Below are positions 17,553 through 27,794 of a DNA stretch of 64,000 nucleotides, piece after piece. Position 1 is the stretch's first letter, and each line of letters begins with the position of its first letter. The stretch spans positions 2,046,001-2,110,000 of the forward strand of contig NZ_CP045096.1 in NCBI RefSeq assembly GCF_009184865.1. The letters are read 5' to 3'. Source of the stretch: Streptomyces phaeolivaceus. GTDB taxonomy: Bacteria; Actinomycetota; Actinomycetes; Streptomycetales; Streptomycetaceae. The notes beneath the pieces were generated by a model that was not told where the DNA came from, did not search any database, and saw only the letters and a list, made by a program, of their open reading frames with translations. Position numbers and translations under genes: made by a program.

Positions 17553-19076
17553 TTGTCGAGCAGCAATCCGCTGCGTGACGCCGCGGACCGACGGCTCCCG
17601 CGTATCGCGGGGCCGTCGGGCCTGGTCATCTTCGGCGTCACAGGCGATTTGTCACGCAAAAAGCTGATGCCTGCCGTGTACGACCTCGCCAACCGCGGAC
17701 TGCTGCCGCCGGGCTTCTCGCTCGTCGGCTTCGCACGCCGGGAGTGGGCCAACGAGGACTTCGCGCAGGAGGTGCACGACGCGGTCAAGGAGCACGCGCG
17801 CACGCCCTTCCGCGAGGAGGTCTGGCAGCAGCTCATCCAGGGCATGCGGTTCGTCCAGGGCACCTTCGACGACGACGATTCCTTCGAGCGGCTGCGCGAC
17901 ACCATCCAGGAGCTGGACAAGGCACAGGGCACGGGCGGCAACTTCGCCTTCTATCTGTCCGTGCCGCCGTCCGCGTTCCCGGTCGTCATCCAGCAGCTGA
18001 AGAAGCACGGGCTGGCGGACCAGAGCGGTGGCTCCTGGCGGCGCGCGGTCATCGAGAAGCCGTTCGGCCACAATCTGGCGTCGGCCGAGGACCTCAACAC
18101 GACCGTGGAAGAGGTCTTCGCCCCGGACCAGGTCTTCCGTATCGACCACTACCTCGGCAAGGAGACCGTCCAGAACATCCTGGCGCTCCGCTTCGCCAAC
18201 ACCATGTTCGAGCCGATCTGGAACAGGTCCTTCGTCGACCACGTCCAGATCACGATGGCCGAGGACATCGGCATCGGCGGCCGGGCGGGCTACTACGACG
18301 GCATCGGCGCGGCCCGTGACGTCATCCAGAACCATCTGCTCCAGCTGATGGCGCTCACCGCCATGGAGGAGCCCGCGTCCTTCGACGCGGACGCGCTCGC
18401 CGCGGAGAAGACCAAGGTGCTCGGCGCGGTGAAGCTGCCGAAGGACCTGGGCCGGGACACCGTGTTCGCGCAGTACGCGGCCGGCTGGCAGGGCGGCGAG
18501 AAGGTCATCGGCTACCTCGAAGAGGACGGCATCGACCGCAAGTCGAAGACCGACACCTACGCGGCGATCAAGGTCGAGGTCGACAACCGCCGCTGGGCGG
18601 GCGTGCCGTTCTACTTGAGGACCGGCAAGCGTCTCGGCCGGCGGGTCACCGAGATCGCGGTGGTCTTCCAGCGGGCGCCGCACTCCCCCTTCGACTCCAC
18701 CGCCACCGAGGAGCTGGGCCAGAACGCGATCGTCATCCGCGTCCAGCCCGACGAGGGCGTGACGGTCCGCTTCGGTTCGAAGGTCCCCGGCACCTCGATG
18801 GAGATCCGGGACGTGTCCATGGACTTCGCCTACGGCGAGTCCTTCACCGAGTCCTCGCCCGAGGCGTACGAGCGTCTCATCCTCGACGTCCTGCTCGGCG
18901 ACTCGAACCTCTTCCCGCGCACCGAGGAGGTCGAGCTGTCCTGGAAGATCCTCGACCCGATCGAGGAGTACTGGGACAAGAGCGGCAGGCCCGCGCAGTA
19001 CCAGGCGGGCACGTGGGGTCCCGTCGAGGCGGACGAGATGCTCGAACGAGACGGACGGAGCTGGCGTCGGCCATGA
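17553..19076 (+). CDS. zwf: Glucose-6-phosphate 1-dehydrogenase
   Basis: A 507-residue enzyme that oxidises glucose-6-P to 6-phosphogluconolactone and makes NADPH, the entry step of the oxidative branch. The NADP-binding FGVTGDLSRKKLMPAVYDL and the active-site signature RIDHYLGKE are present. The start is a rare TTG at 17553 with GGAGG 10 nt upstream. Its stop overlaps the opcA start (ATGA), coupling the enzyme to its activator. Confidence 0.97.
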   Translation: MSSSNPLRDAADRRLPRIAGPSGLVIFGVTGDLSRKKLMPAVYDLANRGLLPPGFSLVGFARREWANEDFAQEVHDAVKEHARTPFREEVWQQLIQGMRFVQGTFDDDDSFERLRDTIQELDKAQGTGGNFAFYLSVPPSAFPVVIQQLKKHGLADQSGGSWRRAVIEKPFGHNLASAEDLNTTVEEVFAPDQVFRIDHYLGKETVQNILALRFANTMFEPIWNRSFVDHVQITMAEDIGIGGRAGYYDGIGAARDVIQNHLLQLMALTAMEEPASFDADALAAEKTKVLGAVKLPKDLGRDTVFAQYAAGWQGGEKVIGYLEEDGIDRKSKTDTYAAIKVEVDNRRWAGVPFYLRTGKRLGRRVTEIAVVFQRAPHSPFDSTATEELGQNAIVIRVQPDEGVTVRFGSKVPGTSMEIRDVSMDFAYGESFTESSPEAYERLILDVLLGDSNLFPRTEEVELSWKILDPIEEYWDKSGRPAQYQAGTWGPVEADEMLERDGRSWRRP

Positions 19077-20320
19077 AGACAGACCTCACGGACACCACGG
19101 CCAGCAAGATCAACAAGGCGCTGGTGAAGGCCCGCCGGGAGATAGGCACCCCGGCCGTCGGCATGGTGCTCACGCTGGTCATCGTCACGGACGAGGAGAA
19201 CGCGTACGACGCGCTCAAGTCCGCCAACGACGCCTCGCGCGAGCACCCGTCGCGCACGATCGTGGTCATCAAGCGGGTCTCCCGCTCCCCCCGCGACCGT
19301 ACGAAGTCCCGCCTGGACGCCGAGGTACGGGTGGGCGCGGACGCGGGCACCGGTGACACGGTAGTGCTGCGGCTGTACGGCGAGGTCGCCGACCACGCCC
19401 AGTCGGTGGTGCTGCCGCTGCTGCTGCCGGACGCGCCGGTCGTCGTCTGGTGGCCGGTGAACGCGCCGCTCGACCCGGCCCGCGATCCGCTGGGCGCGCT
19501 CGGCCAGCGCCGGGTCACCGACAGCTACGCCGCCGAGAAGCCCATCGAGGAACTGCGGACCCGCGCCGACAACTACGAGCCCGGCGACACGGATCTGGCC
19601 TGGACCCGGATCACCCCGTGGCGCTCCATGCTGGCCGCCGCGCTCGACCAGGTGGACTGCGAGGTCATCTCCGCGGAGGTGCAGGGCGAGCAGTACAACC
19701 CGAGCGTGGAACTGCTGGCGATGTGGCTGGCGGACCGGCTCCACGTCCATGTACGGCGTGGGGTGTCGGCCGGGCCCGGCCTCAACGAGGTGCGGATGCT
19801 GACCAGCACGGGGCCCATCCGGCTCTACCGGCCCAACGGGGGCCTCGCCCTGCTCACGCTGGAGGACCAGCCGGACCGCGCGGTCGCGCTGAAGCGCCGC
19901 GAGACGTCCGAGCTGCTGGCGGAGGAGCTGCGCAGGCTCGACCCGGACGACACGTACGCTTCGGCGCTGCGGTTCGGGGTGGATCGGTTGGGAGGTTCGA
20001 CGGGGAGTGCGTTGACGGCCGCGACGGCCTCGGCCGCTGCTCCGGGGGGTGCTTCGGTTTCCGGGGTCGGTTCTGGCTCCGGATCGGTATCCGGCTCTGC
20101 TTCTGGCTCCGGATCGGTATCCGGCTCCGCGCTGGGTTCGGGTGTCTCGTCTGCTGCCGCTCCAGCCCGTACGTCCGCGCCCGCGTTGCCGCCGGCCGCT
20201 CCGTCGGGGTCGGTCGGGTCTGCCGAGTCGGCCGGTGTCGCGGGGTCGGTCGGTGACGACGACTCCGAGCGGCCCACTCCGGCGCAGATGCCGCCCGTGA
20301 AGAAGGCGACGGCACCGTGA
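19073..20320 (+). CDS. opcA: OpcA, glucose-6-phosphate dehydrogenase assembly protein, with a repeat-rich tail
   Basis: OpcA activates or assembles Zwf in cyanobacteria and actinobacteria. The first ~305 residues are ordinary OpcA (DAPVVVWWPVNAPLDPARDPLGALGQRR; RITPWRSMLAAALDQ). The remaining ~110 residues are a low-complexity Ser/Gly/Ala tail that includes an exact 10-residue tandem duplication and many codons rare in this genome (TCT, GGA, GTA). The family is usually about 310-360 residues, so the 415-residue length comes from this tail. The ATG at 19073 overlaps the zwf stop; the frame upstream to 19013 is a zwf shadow. Confidence 0.93.
   Translation: MKTDLTDTTASKINKALVKARREIGTPAVGMVLTLVIVTDEENAYDALKSANDASREHPSRTIVVIKRVSRSPRDRTKSRLDAEVRVGADAGTGDTVVLRLYGEVADHAQSVVLPLLLPDAPVVVWWPVNAPLDPARDPLGALGQRRVTDSYAAEKPIEELRTRADNYEPGDTDLAWTRITPWRSMLAAALDQVDCEVISAEVQGEQYNPSVELLAMWLADRLHVHVRRGVSAGPGLNEVRMLTSTGPIRLYRPNGGLALLTLEDQPDRAVALKRRETSELLAEELRRLDPDDTYASALRFGVDRLGGSTGSALTAATASAAAPGGASVSGVGSGSGSVSGSASGSGSVSGSALGSGVSSAAAPARTSAPALPPAAPSGSVGSAESAGVAGSVGDDDSERPTPAQMPPVKKATAP
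20071..20130 (+). repeat. Two 30-bp tandem repeats in the opcA tail
   Basis: Copies at 20071-20100 and 20101-20130 differ at one base and together encode two copies of a SGSGSVSGSA-like decapeptide. They lie in frame, so copy number can change without breaking opcA or the downstream pgl. Confidence 0.85.
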
Positions 20321-21099
20321 GTACTCCGCAGCTGGTCGTGCACCACGACAAGGAGCTGATGGCGCAGGCCGCGGCGGCCCGGCTGATCACCAAGGTGGTG
20401 GACGCGCAGGCCTCGCGCGGCTACGCCTCGGTGGTCCTCACGGGTGGCCGCAACGGCAACGGGCTGCTCGCCGCGCTGGCGGCGGCGCCCGCCCGGGACG
20501 CCATCGACTGGGCCCGGCTGGACCTGTGGTGGGGTGACGAGCGGTTCCTGCCCGAGGGCGACCCGGAGCGCAATGTCACCCAGGCCCGGGAGGCGCTGCT
20601 GGACTCGGTGCCGCTGGATCCGAAGCGGGTGCACGCGATGCCCGCGTCGGACGGGCCGTGGGGTGCCGATGTGGACGCGGCGGCCGGGGCGTACGCGGAG
20701 GAGTTGGCGCGAGCGGCGGGGCCGGAGAACCATGGGGCGGTGCCGACGTTCGATGTGCTGATGCTGGGGGTCGGGCCGGACACGCATGTGGCCTCGCTGT
20801 TCCCCGAGTTGCCCGCCGTCCGGGAGACCGAGCGGACGGTGGTGGGGGTGCGGGGGGCGCCGAAGCCGCCGCCGACCCGGGTGACGTTGACGTTGCCGGC
20901 GATTCGGGCGGCGCGGGAGGTGTGGTTGCTGGCCGCCGGTGAGGACAAGGCTCGGGCGGCGGCGATCGCGTTGTCGGGTGCGGGGGAGATTCAGGCGCCG
21001 GCGGCGGGCGCGTCCGGGAGGTCCCGCACGCTGTGGCTCCTGGACGCGGCGGCGGCTTCGCAGCTGCCGCGCTCGCTGTACCCGCCGGCTTCGCCCTGA
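20317..21099 (+). CDS. pgl: 6-Phosphogluconolactonase
   Basis: A 260-residue DevB/Pgl-family lactonase that hydrolyses the Zwf product to 6-phosphogluconate. It shows the glucosamine-6-P-isomerase-like fold motifs VVLTGGRNGNGLLAAL and WWGDERFLPEGDPERN. The GTG overlaps the opcA stop (GTGA). It is the last gene of the pentose-phosphate operon; no 6-phosphogluconate dehydrogenase gene is in the window. Confidence 0.95.
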   Translation: MSTPQLVVHHDKELMAQAAAARLITKVVDAQASRGYASVVLTGGRNGNGLLAALAAAPARDAIDWARLDLWWGDERFLPEGDPERNVTQAREALLDSVPLDPKRVHAMPASDGPWGADVDAAAGAYAEELARAAGPENHGAVPTFDVLMLGVGPDTHVASLFPELPAVRETERTVVGVRGAPKPPPTRVTLTLPAIRAAREVWLLAAGEDKARAAAIALSGAGEIQAPAAGASGRSRTLWLLDAAAASQLPRSLYPPASP

Positions 21100-21180
21100 C
21101 GATTCGCCTCGCCCCCGCCGCCCCTACCCGTCCCATCCCCCAGGGGCTGCGCCCCTTCGCGCGGGGGTGTGTTGTCGGGT

Positions 21181-21308
21181 GCGGGTCCGGTGGGGGCTGG
21201 TCGCGCAGTTCCCCGCCCCCCTTAAGGGCCGAAAAGCGAAGCGGGGCGCAGCCCCTGCTTTGCTTTCAGGGGCGCGGGGAACTGCGCGAGAAGCCCCACC
21301 GGACCCGC
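21181..21308. repeat. 128-nt near-perfect hairpin element after pgl
   Basis: The arms 21181-21218 and 21271-21308 pair over almost 38 bp with few mismatches, and the intervening DNA is itself paired (AAAGCGAAGC with GCTTTGCTTT, then GGGGC-GCA-GCCCC). Elements containing the arm GGGGAACTGCGC are, as I recall, common between Streptomyces genes. It probably terminates pgl and is stable enough to act on both strands. A smaller GGGGCTGCGCCCC hairpin lies just before it, at about 21142-21156. Confidence 0.8.
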
Positions 21309-21321
21309 GCTGTGAACCGAC

Positions 21322-21512
21322 TCAGACGGCGAAGTCGTCCTCACGGGTCTTCGGCAGAGCCACCAGGCACAGCAGACTCACCAGACACAACCCACCCGTG
21401 TAGAACCCGAGCACCAACGGCGACGTCCACTGACTGTTCAACCACGTCGCGACAAGCGGAGCGAAGCCCCCACCGAGCGTATTGGCCAGAATGAACGCCG
21501 CCGAGGCCCCGG
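21322..21512 (-). pseudogene. C-terminal remnant of an MFS (metabolite:H+ symporter type) transporter
   Basis: Reading leftward, the last ~62 codons of an MHS-type major facilitator gene are intact, with GGGFAPLVATWL and a terminal LPKTREDD, then TGA at 21324. Nothing of the N-terminal 350+ residues is present; upstream the sequence switches abruptly to an oppositely oriented ligase fragment at about 21513. It is too short for a function. Confidence 0.75.
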
Positions 21513-21518
21513 TTTAGC

Positions 21519-22549
21519 GCAAACTTCCTGGCGCTGACCTCGCTCGGCGCGATCCCGTCGTTCGTCAACGGCAACCTGTCCCCCGAGATCGCCCGGGAGT
21601 ACGTGCGCCGCCAGGGCGCGGTGGGCGCCTTCACGGACGAGGCGCACCGCGAGGTGCTCGCCGACGGGGACGAAGGGGGTGCGGAGGGCTCCGGGCGCGA
21701 CGGGATCGGGGGCGGGCTCGGACTCCGTTTCCGTCTGACCGCCGCAGACGTCCGGCCGGAGCACCGCGCGTCGCTCCCTCCGTCGTACCCGTACCGGCAC
21801 GACCCGACCGACCCCGTGCTGATCTCGCACTCCTCCGGCACGACCGGCCTGCCCAAGGGGGTGCCGCACACCCACCGGACCCTGATGTACGCCCAGTTGC
21901 ACCGGCTGCGGTTCTCCACCGGGGCCGACATGGAGCGCACGCTGGTGGGACTGCCAGGCGCGCACAACGCGATGGTGGCGACGCTGCTGTACTGCCTGCT
22001 GCTGCGCACGGACATCAGGCTGCTCTCCAGCCAGCGCGGCGCGGACGTGCTGGACGCGATCGAGCGGTTCCGGCCGACGACCGTGCTGGCGTTCGCCGGG
22101 ACCTTCGGCGAGATGGCGGCGGAGGATCTGACGGCACGCGATCTGTCCAGCGTGCAGGTGTGGTTCAACACCGGGGACGCGGCGCACGAGGCGCACATCA
22201 GGGCACTCGTCCAGCACGGGAGCCGTCTTGAGATCCGGCGCGACCTGAGCCGGGCCCGGGTCGACGGCTCGGTGTTCGTGGACGGGCCGGGGTCCTCGGA
22301 GGCCGGCTACTCGGTCTTCCACAACCGGCACACCAAAAAGACCTCGGCCTACTCCCGCCGCGTCGGCAAGCCGATCAGCTTCGCCGAGGCCGCCGTGCTG
22401 GCCGAGGACGGCACCCCGCTGCCCCCCGGGCGGATCGGCCGTCTGGGTCTCAAGTCGCCCACGCTGACGCCCGGTTACGCGATCGCCCGTGCGGCGCTGG
22501 GGCTCGCCCCGGCGGCCCGCCGGACGACAGGCACAGGGAGTCGAGGAAC

Positions 22550-22553
<4 letters not shown>
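21519..22553 (+). pseudogene. AMP-binding (acyl-CoA ligase-like) enzyme, both ends missing
   Basis: In-frame homology starts at about 21522 (NFLALTSLGAIPSFVNGNLSPEIAREYV) with no start codon and no adenylation N-terminus. It covers the P-loop-like signature SHSSGTTGLPKG and VWFNTGDAAHEAHIR, and stops after LGLKSPTLTPGY at about 22480. There the usual YxTGDL hinge is replaced by an unrelated 24-residue tail and a stop at 22551. It thus lacks the N-terminal ~60-100 residues and the whole C-terminal lid domain with its catalytic lysine. The nearest in-frame start is at 21603. It is a deletion remnant, not an active ligase. Confidence 0.78.
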
Positions 22554-24050
<1,497 letters not shown>

Positions 24051-24073
24051 GCCCAGGCCGGGCCTGCCGGACC

Positions 24074-24114
24074 GGTGGGGAAGTGGACGTCGCGCGGCCG
24101 CCCGCTTCCCCACC
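24074..24114. terminator. Terminator hairpin beyond pgi
   Basis: GGTGGGGAAG (24074-24083) pairs with CTTCCCCACC (24105-24114), and pairing extends a few bases inward. It is 25 nt past the pgi stop and probably terminates pgi. Confidence 0.6.
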
Positions 24115-24138
24115 CCCTGCCCACGCCTGCCGTGACGG

Positions 24139-25791
24139 CTACCGCCCGCGCAGCGTCCGGTACTTGGCGACCAGCGCCTTCGTCGACTCGTCGAGCCCCG
24201 GCACGTCGGCGCCCTCGGTCAGCGCGGGCTCGACGCGCTTGGCGAGGACCTTGCCCAGCTCGACGCCCCACTGGTCGAAGGAGTCGATGTTCCAGACGGC
24301 GCCCTGGACGAACACCTTGTGCTCGTACAGCGCGATCAGCTGGCCGAGGACCGACGGGGTCAGCTCCTTCGCCAGGATCGTGGTCGTCGGGTGGTTCCCC
24401 TTGAACGTCTTGTGCGGCACCAGTTCCTCCGCCACGCCCTCGGCCCGTACCTCGTCCGGTGTCTTGCCGAAGGCCAGCGCCTGGGTCTGGGCGAAGAAGT
24501 TGGCCATCAGGAGGTCGTGCTGGGCCTTGAGCGTGTCGCTCAGCTCGGCGACGGGCTCGGCGAAGCCGATGAAGTCCGCCGGGATCAGCTTGGTGCCCTG
24601 GTGGATCAACTGGTAATAGGCGTGCTGCCCGTTGGTCCCCGGCGTGCCCCACACCACCGGCCCGGTCTGCCACTCCACCGGCACCCCGTCCCGGCCCACG
24701 TACTTGCCGTTGGACTCCATGTCCAACTGCTGCAGATAGGCCGTGAACTTGGACAGGTAGTGGCTGTACGGCAGCACCGCGTGCGACTGCGCGTCATGGA
24801 AGTTGCCGTACCAGATCCCCAACAGGCCCAGCAGCAGCGGCACATTGGACTCGGCGGGCGCGGTGCGGAAGTGCTCGTCGACCAGGTGGAACCCGTCGAG
24901 CATCTCCCGGAAGCGGTCCGGGCCGATCGCGATCATCAGCGACAGGCCGATCGCCGAGTCGTAGGAGTACCGCCCGCCGACCCAGTCCCAGAACTCGAAC
25001 ATGTTGGCGGTGTCGATGCCGAAGTCCGACACCTTCTCGGCGTTCGTCGACAGGGCGACGAAGTGCTTGGCGACGGCCTCGGAGCCGGCCTTCAGCTCGG
25101 TGAGCAGCCAGTCGCGCGCGGAGGTCGCGTTGGTGATCGTCTCGATCGTGGTGAACGTCTTGGAGGCGATGATGAAGAGCGTCTCCGCCGCGTCCAGGTC
25201 CCGGACCGCCTCGTGCAGGTCGGCGCCGTCCACGTTCGACACGAAGCGGACGGTCAGATCGCGGTCGGTGTAGGAGCGCAGCACCTCGTAGGCCATCGCC
25301 GGGCCCAGGTCGGAGCCGCCGATGCCGATGTTGACGACGTTCTTGATGCGCCGGCCGGTGTGCCCGGTCCACTCGCCGGAGCGGATGCGCTCGGCGAAGC
25401 CGGCCATCCTGTCGAGGACGGCGTGCACACCCGGCACCACGTTCTCGCCGTCGACCTCGATCACCGCGTCGCGCGGGGCGCGCAGCGCGGTGTGCAGGAC
25501 GGCGCGGTCCTCGGTGGTGTTGATCTTCTCGCCGCGGTACATGGCGTCCCGCAGCCCGAACACGTCGGTCGCGACGGCCAGCTCGCGCAGCAGCCGCAGC
25601 GTCTCGTCGGTGACCAGATGCTTGGAGTAGTCGACGTGCAGATCGCCGACCTCCAGCGTGTACCCGGCGCCACGCTCCGGGTCGGCGGCGAACAGCTCGC
25701 GCAGTCCCACCCCGCCCTGCTGCTCCCGGTGCTCGGCCAGCGCGATCCACTCGGGCGTCCGGTCGAGCCGGGTACGGCTTTCTGCGTTCAT
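24139..25791 (-). CDS. pgi: Glucose-6-phosphate isomerase
   Basis: A 550-residue phosphoglucose isomerase that interconverts glucose-6-P and fructose-6-P, joining the pentose-phosphate and glycolytic blocks of this window. The family signatures [19 protein letters not shown] and the region around [15 protein letters not shown] (with active-site Glu/His) are present; full length. It is transcribed alone, away from the remnant region and towards its 3' end. Confidence 0.97.
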   Translation of the reverse strand: MNAESRTRLDRTPEWIALAEHREQQGGVGLRELFAADPERGAGYTLEVGDLHVDYSKHLVTDETLRLLRELAVATDVFGLRDAMYRGEKINTTEDRAVLHTALRAPRDAVIEVDGENVVPGVHAVLDRMAGFAERIRSGEWTGHTGRRIKNVVNIGIGGSDLGPAMAYEVLRSYTDRDLTVRFVSNVDGADLHEAVRDLDAAETLFIIASKTFTTIETITNATSARDWLLTELKAGSEAVAKHFVALSTNAEKVSDFGIDTANMFEFWDWVGGRYSYDSAIGLSLMIAIGPDRFREMLDGFHLVDEHFRTAPAESNVPLLLGLLGIWYGNFHDAQSHAVLPYSHYLSKFTAYLQQLDMESNGKYVGRDGVPVEWQTGPVVWGTPGTNGQHAYYQLIHQGTKLIPADFIGFAEPVAELSDTLKAQHDLLMANFFAQTQALAFGKTPDEVRAEGVAEELVPHKTFKGNHPTTTILAKELTPSVLGQLIALYEHKVFVQGAVWNIDSFDQWGVELGKVLAKRVEPALTEGADVPGLDESTKALVAKYRTLRGR

Positions 25792-26039
25792 CTCGGACTT
25801 CAGCCTTCTTTCCTACCTGGTCCTGCCTGCGTACCTTGCCCCGCTGCCGTCCCAACCTAATTGATCACAAGGGAACACGAGCCGACGTCCCCTGGTCGTC
25901 CGGCACAACAACACATACGTCCGAGGCCGGCCCCGGTATCAGCACGGCGACGGACAACACGAGGAAAACGGTGACAGGCAGCGCCGGAGCGTTCGGGCGC
26001 CAGGCCGTGGCCACGCCCCGCGGGGCGCCCCACACACCT

Positions 26040-26068
26040 CCGGCCGGACACTCTCGGTGCCCGGCCGG
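26040..26068. terminator. Terminator hairpin of the RbpA-family gene
   Basis: Two CCGGCCGG blocks (26040-26047 and 26061-26068) pair around a 13-nt loop, 10 nt beyond the stop at 26078. A second hairpin (GCCCCGCGGGGC) lies about 15 nt further on. The rest of the 286-bp gap to pgi shows no gene. Confidence 0.6.
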
Positions 26069-26077
26069 TCTCTGCTG

Positions 26078-26413
26078 CTAGATCTCGCCCCGCAGTTTGG
26101 CGAGTGCCTCGGCGAGGATCGCCTCGCCGTCCGCGTCGCTGCGCCGCTCCCGTACATAGGCGAGGTGGGTCTTGTAGGGCTCGGTGCGGGGTGGGGCCGG
26201 GGGGTTGTCCCGGTCCTGTCCGGCCGGGAAGCCGCAACGCGGGCAGTCCCAGGTGTCGGGGACCTGTGCGTCGCTGGCGAAGCTCGGCTGGGTCTCGTGT
26301 CCGTTGGAGCACCAGAAGGAGATGCGCAGCCGGGGTGCGGACTCGCCGCGCTCGGCTTCGCCCATCGGCCCCGCCCCGACCCGGCTTCCTCGGATCGCGT
26401 TGCCACTTGCCAC
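26078..26413 (-). CDS. RbpA-family RNA polymerase-binding protein (paralogue)
   Basis: A 111-residue protein with the RbpA-like layout: a basic N-terminal tail (GNAIRGSRVGAGP), a central zinc-ribbon-like domain (Cys-x-NGH and DCPRCGFPAG) and a C-terminal segment (THLAYVRERRSDADGEAILAEALAKLR) like the helix with which RbpA contacts group I sigma factors. It differs from the main S. coelicolor RbpA as I remember it (CQNGHRFEMPF; THWDMLMERR), so I think it is the second family member of Streptomyces. GTG start with AGGGAG 8 nt upstream. It probably tunes the vegetative sigma-RNAP holoenzyme. Confidence 0.88.
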   Translation of the reverse strand: MASGNAIRGSRVGAGPMGEAERGESAPRLRISFWCSNGHETQPSFASDAQVPDTWDCPRCGFPAGQDRDNPPAPPRTEPYKTHLAYVRERRSDADGEAILAEALAKLRGEI

Positions 26414-26437
26414 GGTCGTAACTCCCTGCGTGATGGT

Positions 26438-26470
26438 GCGGCGAAGCGAGTCGGCGTTTCGCTTCGCTGC
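26438..26470 (-). promoter_or_regulatory. Hairpin at the 5' end of the RbpA-family mRNA
   Basis: Arms 26438-26449 and 26459-26470 pair at 11 of 12 positions around a 9-nt loop. It lies just after the predicted transcription start and 24 nt upstream of the GTG. It may stabilise the 5' end or control translation. Confidence 0.5.
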
Positions 26471-26479
26471 GAGCGCCTC

Positions 26480-26508
26480 AGTCTACGTAAGGCCCAACGC
26501 GCGTCCAG
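26480..26508 (-). promoter_or_regulatory. Promoter of the RbpA-family gene
   Basis: On the minus strand, CTGGAC (26503-26508), a 17-nt spacer and TAGACT (26480-26485) fit the housekeeping sigma consensus. The leader would be about 60 nt. Confidence 0.5.
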
Positions 26509-26538
26509 TGATTGGAGTTACATCCCGCCCACAGACGC

Positions 26539-26587
26539 AAGCCCCATGATAGGCCGCGTTCGAAGTCGCGTACCCAGCATGGGGCTT
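26539..26587. terminator. Terminator hairpin beyond secG
   Basis: AAGCCCCATG (26539-26548) and CATGGGGCTT (26578-26587) form a perfect 10-bp stem with a 29-nt loop, 55 nt past the secG stop and upstream of the RbpA-family promoter. Confidence 0.55.
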
Positions 26588-26642
26588 TACGTGCGGATTG
26601 GTGCGTCCGTGACGCGTCGTCTCGCCGGTGTCGGTCCGAGGG

Positions 26643-26879
26643 TCAGTTGTTGACCTTCATCAGGATGCCGAGGACGACAATGCACGCGAACCACAACAGA
26701 CCGACCACCACGGTGATCCGGTCGAGGTTGCGCTCGGCGACCGAGGAGCCGCCGACGGAGGACTGCATACCGCCACCGAACATGTCGGAGAGGCCGCCAC
26801 CCTTGCCCTTGTGCATCAGCACCAGCAGCATCATCAGCAGGCTGAAGACGATCAGGGCGATCGAGAACCCCATAACCAC
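26643..26879 (-). CDS. secG: Preprotein translocase subunit SecG
   Basis: A ~78-residue inner-membrane protein that assists SecYE/SecA protein export. It has two hydrophobic helices (GFSIALIVFSLLMMLLVLMHKG and ITVVVGLLWFACIVVLGILM) joined by the family loop KGGGLSDMFGGG. GTG 26879 with GGAAG upstream, or ATG 26873, are equally possible starts; the longer frame to 26945 crosses a terminator. Genes tpiA and secG are neighbours in many bacteria. Confidence 0.93.
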   Translation of the reverse strand: MVMGFSIALIVFSLLMMLLVLMHKGKGGGLSDMFGGGMQSSVGGSSVAERNLDRITVVVGLLWFACIVVLGILMKVNN

Positions 26880-26914
26880 GGCTGGACCAACTTCCTCGGA
26901 TTCTGATGGACGAC

Positions 26915-26939
26915 GGGACCGGCCGCTGGGGCCGGTCCC
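26915..26939. terminator. Terminator of the glycolytic cluster
   Basis: GGGACCGGCC and GGCCGGTCCC form a perfect 10-bp stem with a 5-nt loop, 73 nt downstream of tpiA and just upstream of secG. Confidence 0.75.
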
Positions 26940-27011
26940 CGCCAAGAGTACGACGTTACGCCGTCAGGGCCTACTCACCGGCCCCACTCGACCGATCACG
27001 GCCGCGCACGA

Positions 27012-27788
27012 TCACTGATCGCGGAAGCGCACGATCTTGACGAACTCGTCGGCGTCCAGCGAGGCGCCGCCGACGAGGGCGCCGTCGATGTCGGCCTGGG
27101 CCATGATCTCGGCGACGTTGCCGGCCTTGACGGAGCCGCCGTACTGGATGCGGATCGCGTCGGCCGTCTCCTGGGAGTACAGCTCGGCGAGCTTGCCGCG
27201 GATGGCCGCGCACACCTCCTGGGCGTCCTCGGCACCGCAGACCTTGCCGGTGCCGATGGCCCAGACGGGCTCGTAGGCGACGACGACGGTCTCGGCGTGC
27301 TCGGCGGGGACGTCCTTGAGACCGCCCTCGACCTGGGCGAGCGTGTGGGCGACGTGGTCGCCCGCCTCGCGGACCTCCAGCTCCTCGCCGACGCACAGGA
27401 TGGGGGTGAGGCCGTGCTTGTAGGCGGCCTTGACCTTGGCGTTGACGATCTCGTCGGTCTCGTCGTGGTACTGGCGGCGCTCGGAGTGGCCGATCGCCAC
27501 GAACGTGCACTTGAGCTTGGCCAGCATCGGGCCGGAGATCTCGCCGGTGTAGGCACCGGAGTCATGGGCCGAGATGTCCTGGGCGCCGTACTTGATCTTG
27601 AGCTTGTCGCCGTCGACCAGGGTCTGGACCGAGCGCAGGTCGGTGAAGGGCGGCAGGACCGCGACCTCGCAGGCCTCGTAGTCCTTGTCGGAGAGGGCGA
27701 AGGCGAGCTTCTGGACGTGCGCGATGGCCTCGAGGTGGTTGAGGTTCATCTTCCAGTTGCCCGCCATCAGGGGCGTACGCGTGCTCAT
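27012..27788 (-). CDS. tpiA: Triose-phosphate isomerase
   Basis: A 258-residue TIM-barrel enzyme that interconverts DHAP and glyceraldehyde-3-P. It shows the N-terminal GNWKMNLNH (active-site Asn/Lys), [10 protein letters not shown] (catalytic His) and the catalytic-Glu loop [17 protein letters not shown] start 6 nt after the pgk stop, so the two are co-transcribed. Confidence 0.97.
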   Translation of the reverse strand: MSTRTPLMAGNWKMNLNHLEAIAHVQKLAFALSDKDYEACEVAVLPPFTDLRSVQTLVDGDKLKIKYGAQDISAHDSGAYTGEISGPMLAKLKCTFVAIGHSERRQYHDETDEIVNAKVKAAYKHGLTPILCVGEELEVREAGDHVAHTLAQVEGGLKDVPAEHAETVVVAYEPVWAIGTGKVCGAEDAQEVCAAIRGKLAELYSQETADAIRIQYGGSVKAGNVAEIMAQADIDGALVGGASLDADEFVKIVRFRDQ

Positions 27789-27794
27789 TGAGGG

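Noticed and set aside
21100..21321. CRISPR-like or phage attachment-site repeat after pgl
   Set aside because: The repetition is one inverted hairpin, not spaced direct repeats, and no integrase or cas gene is nearby.
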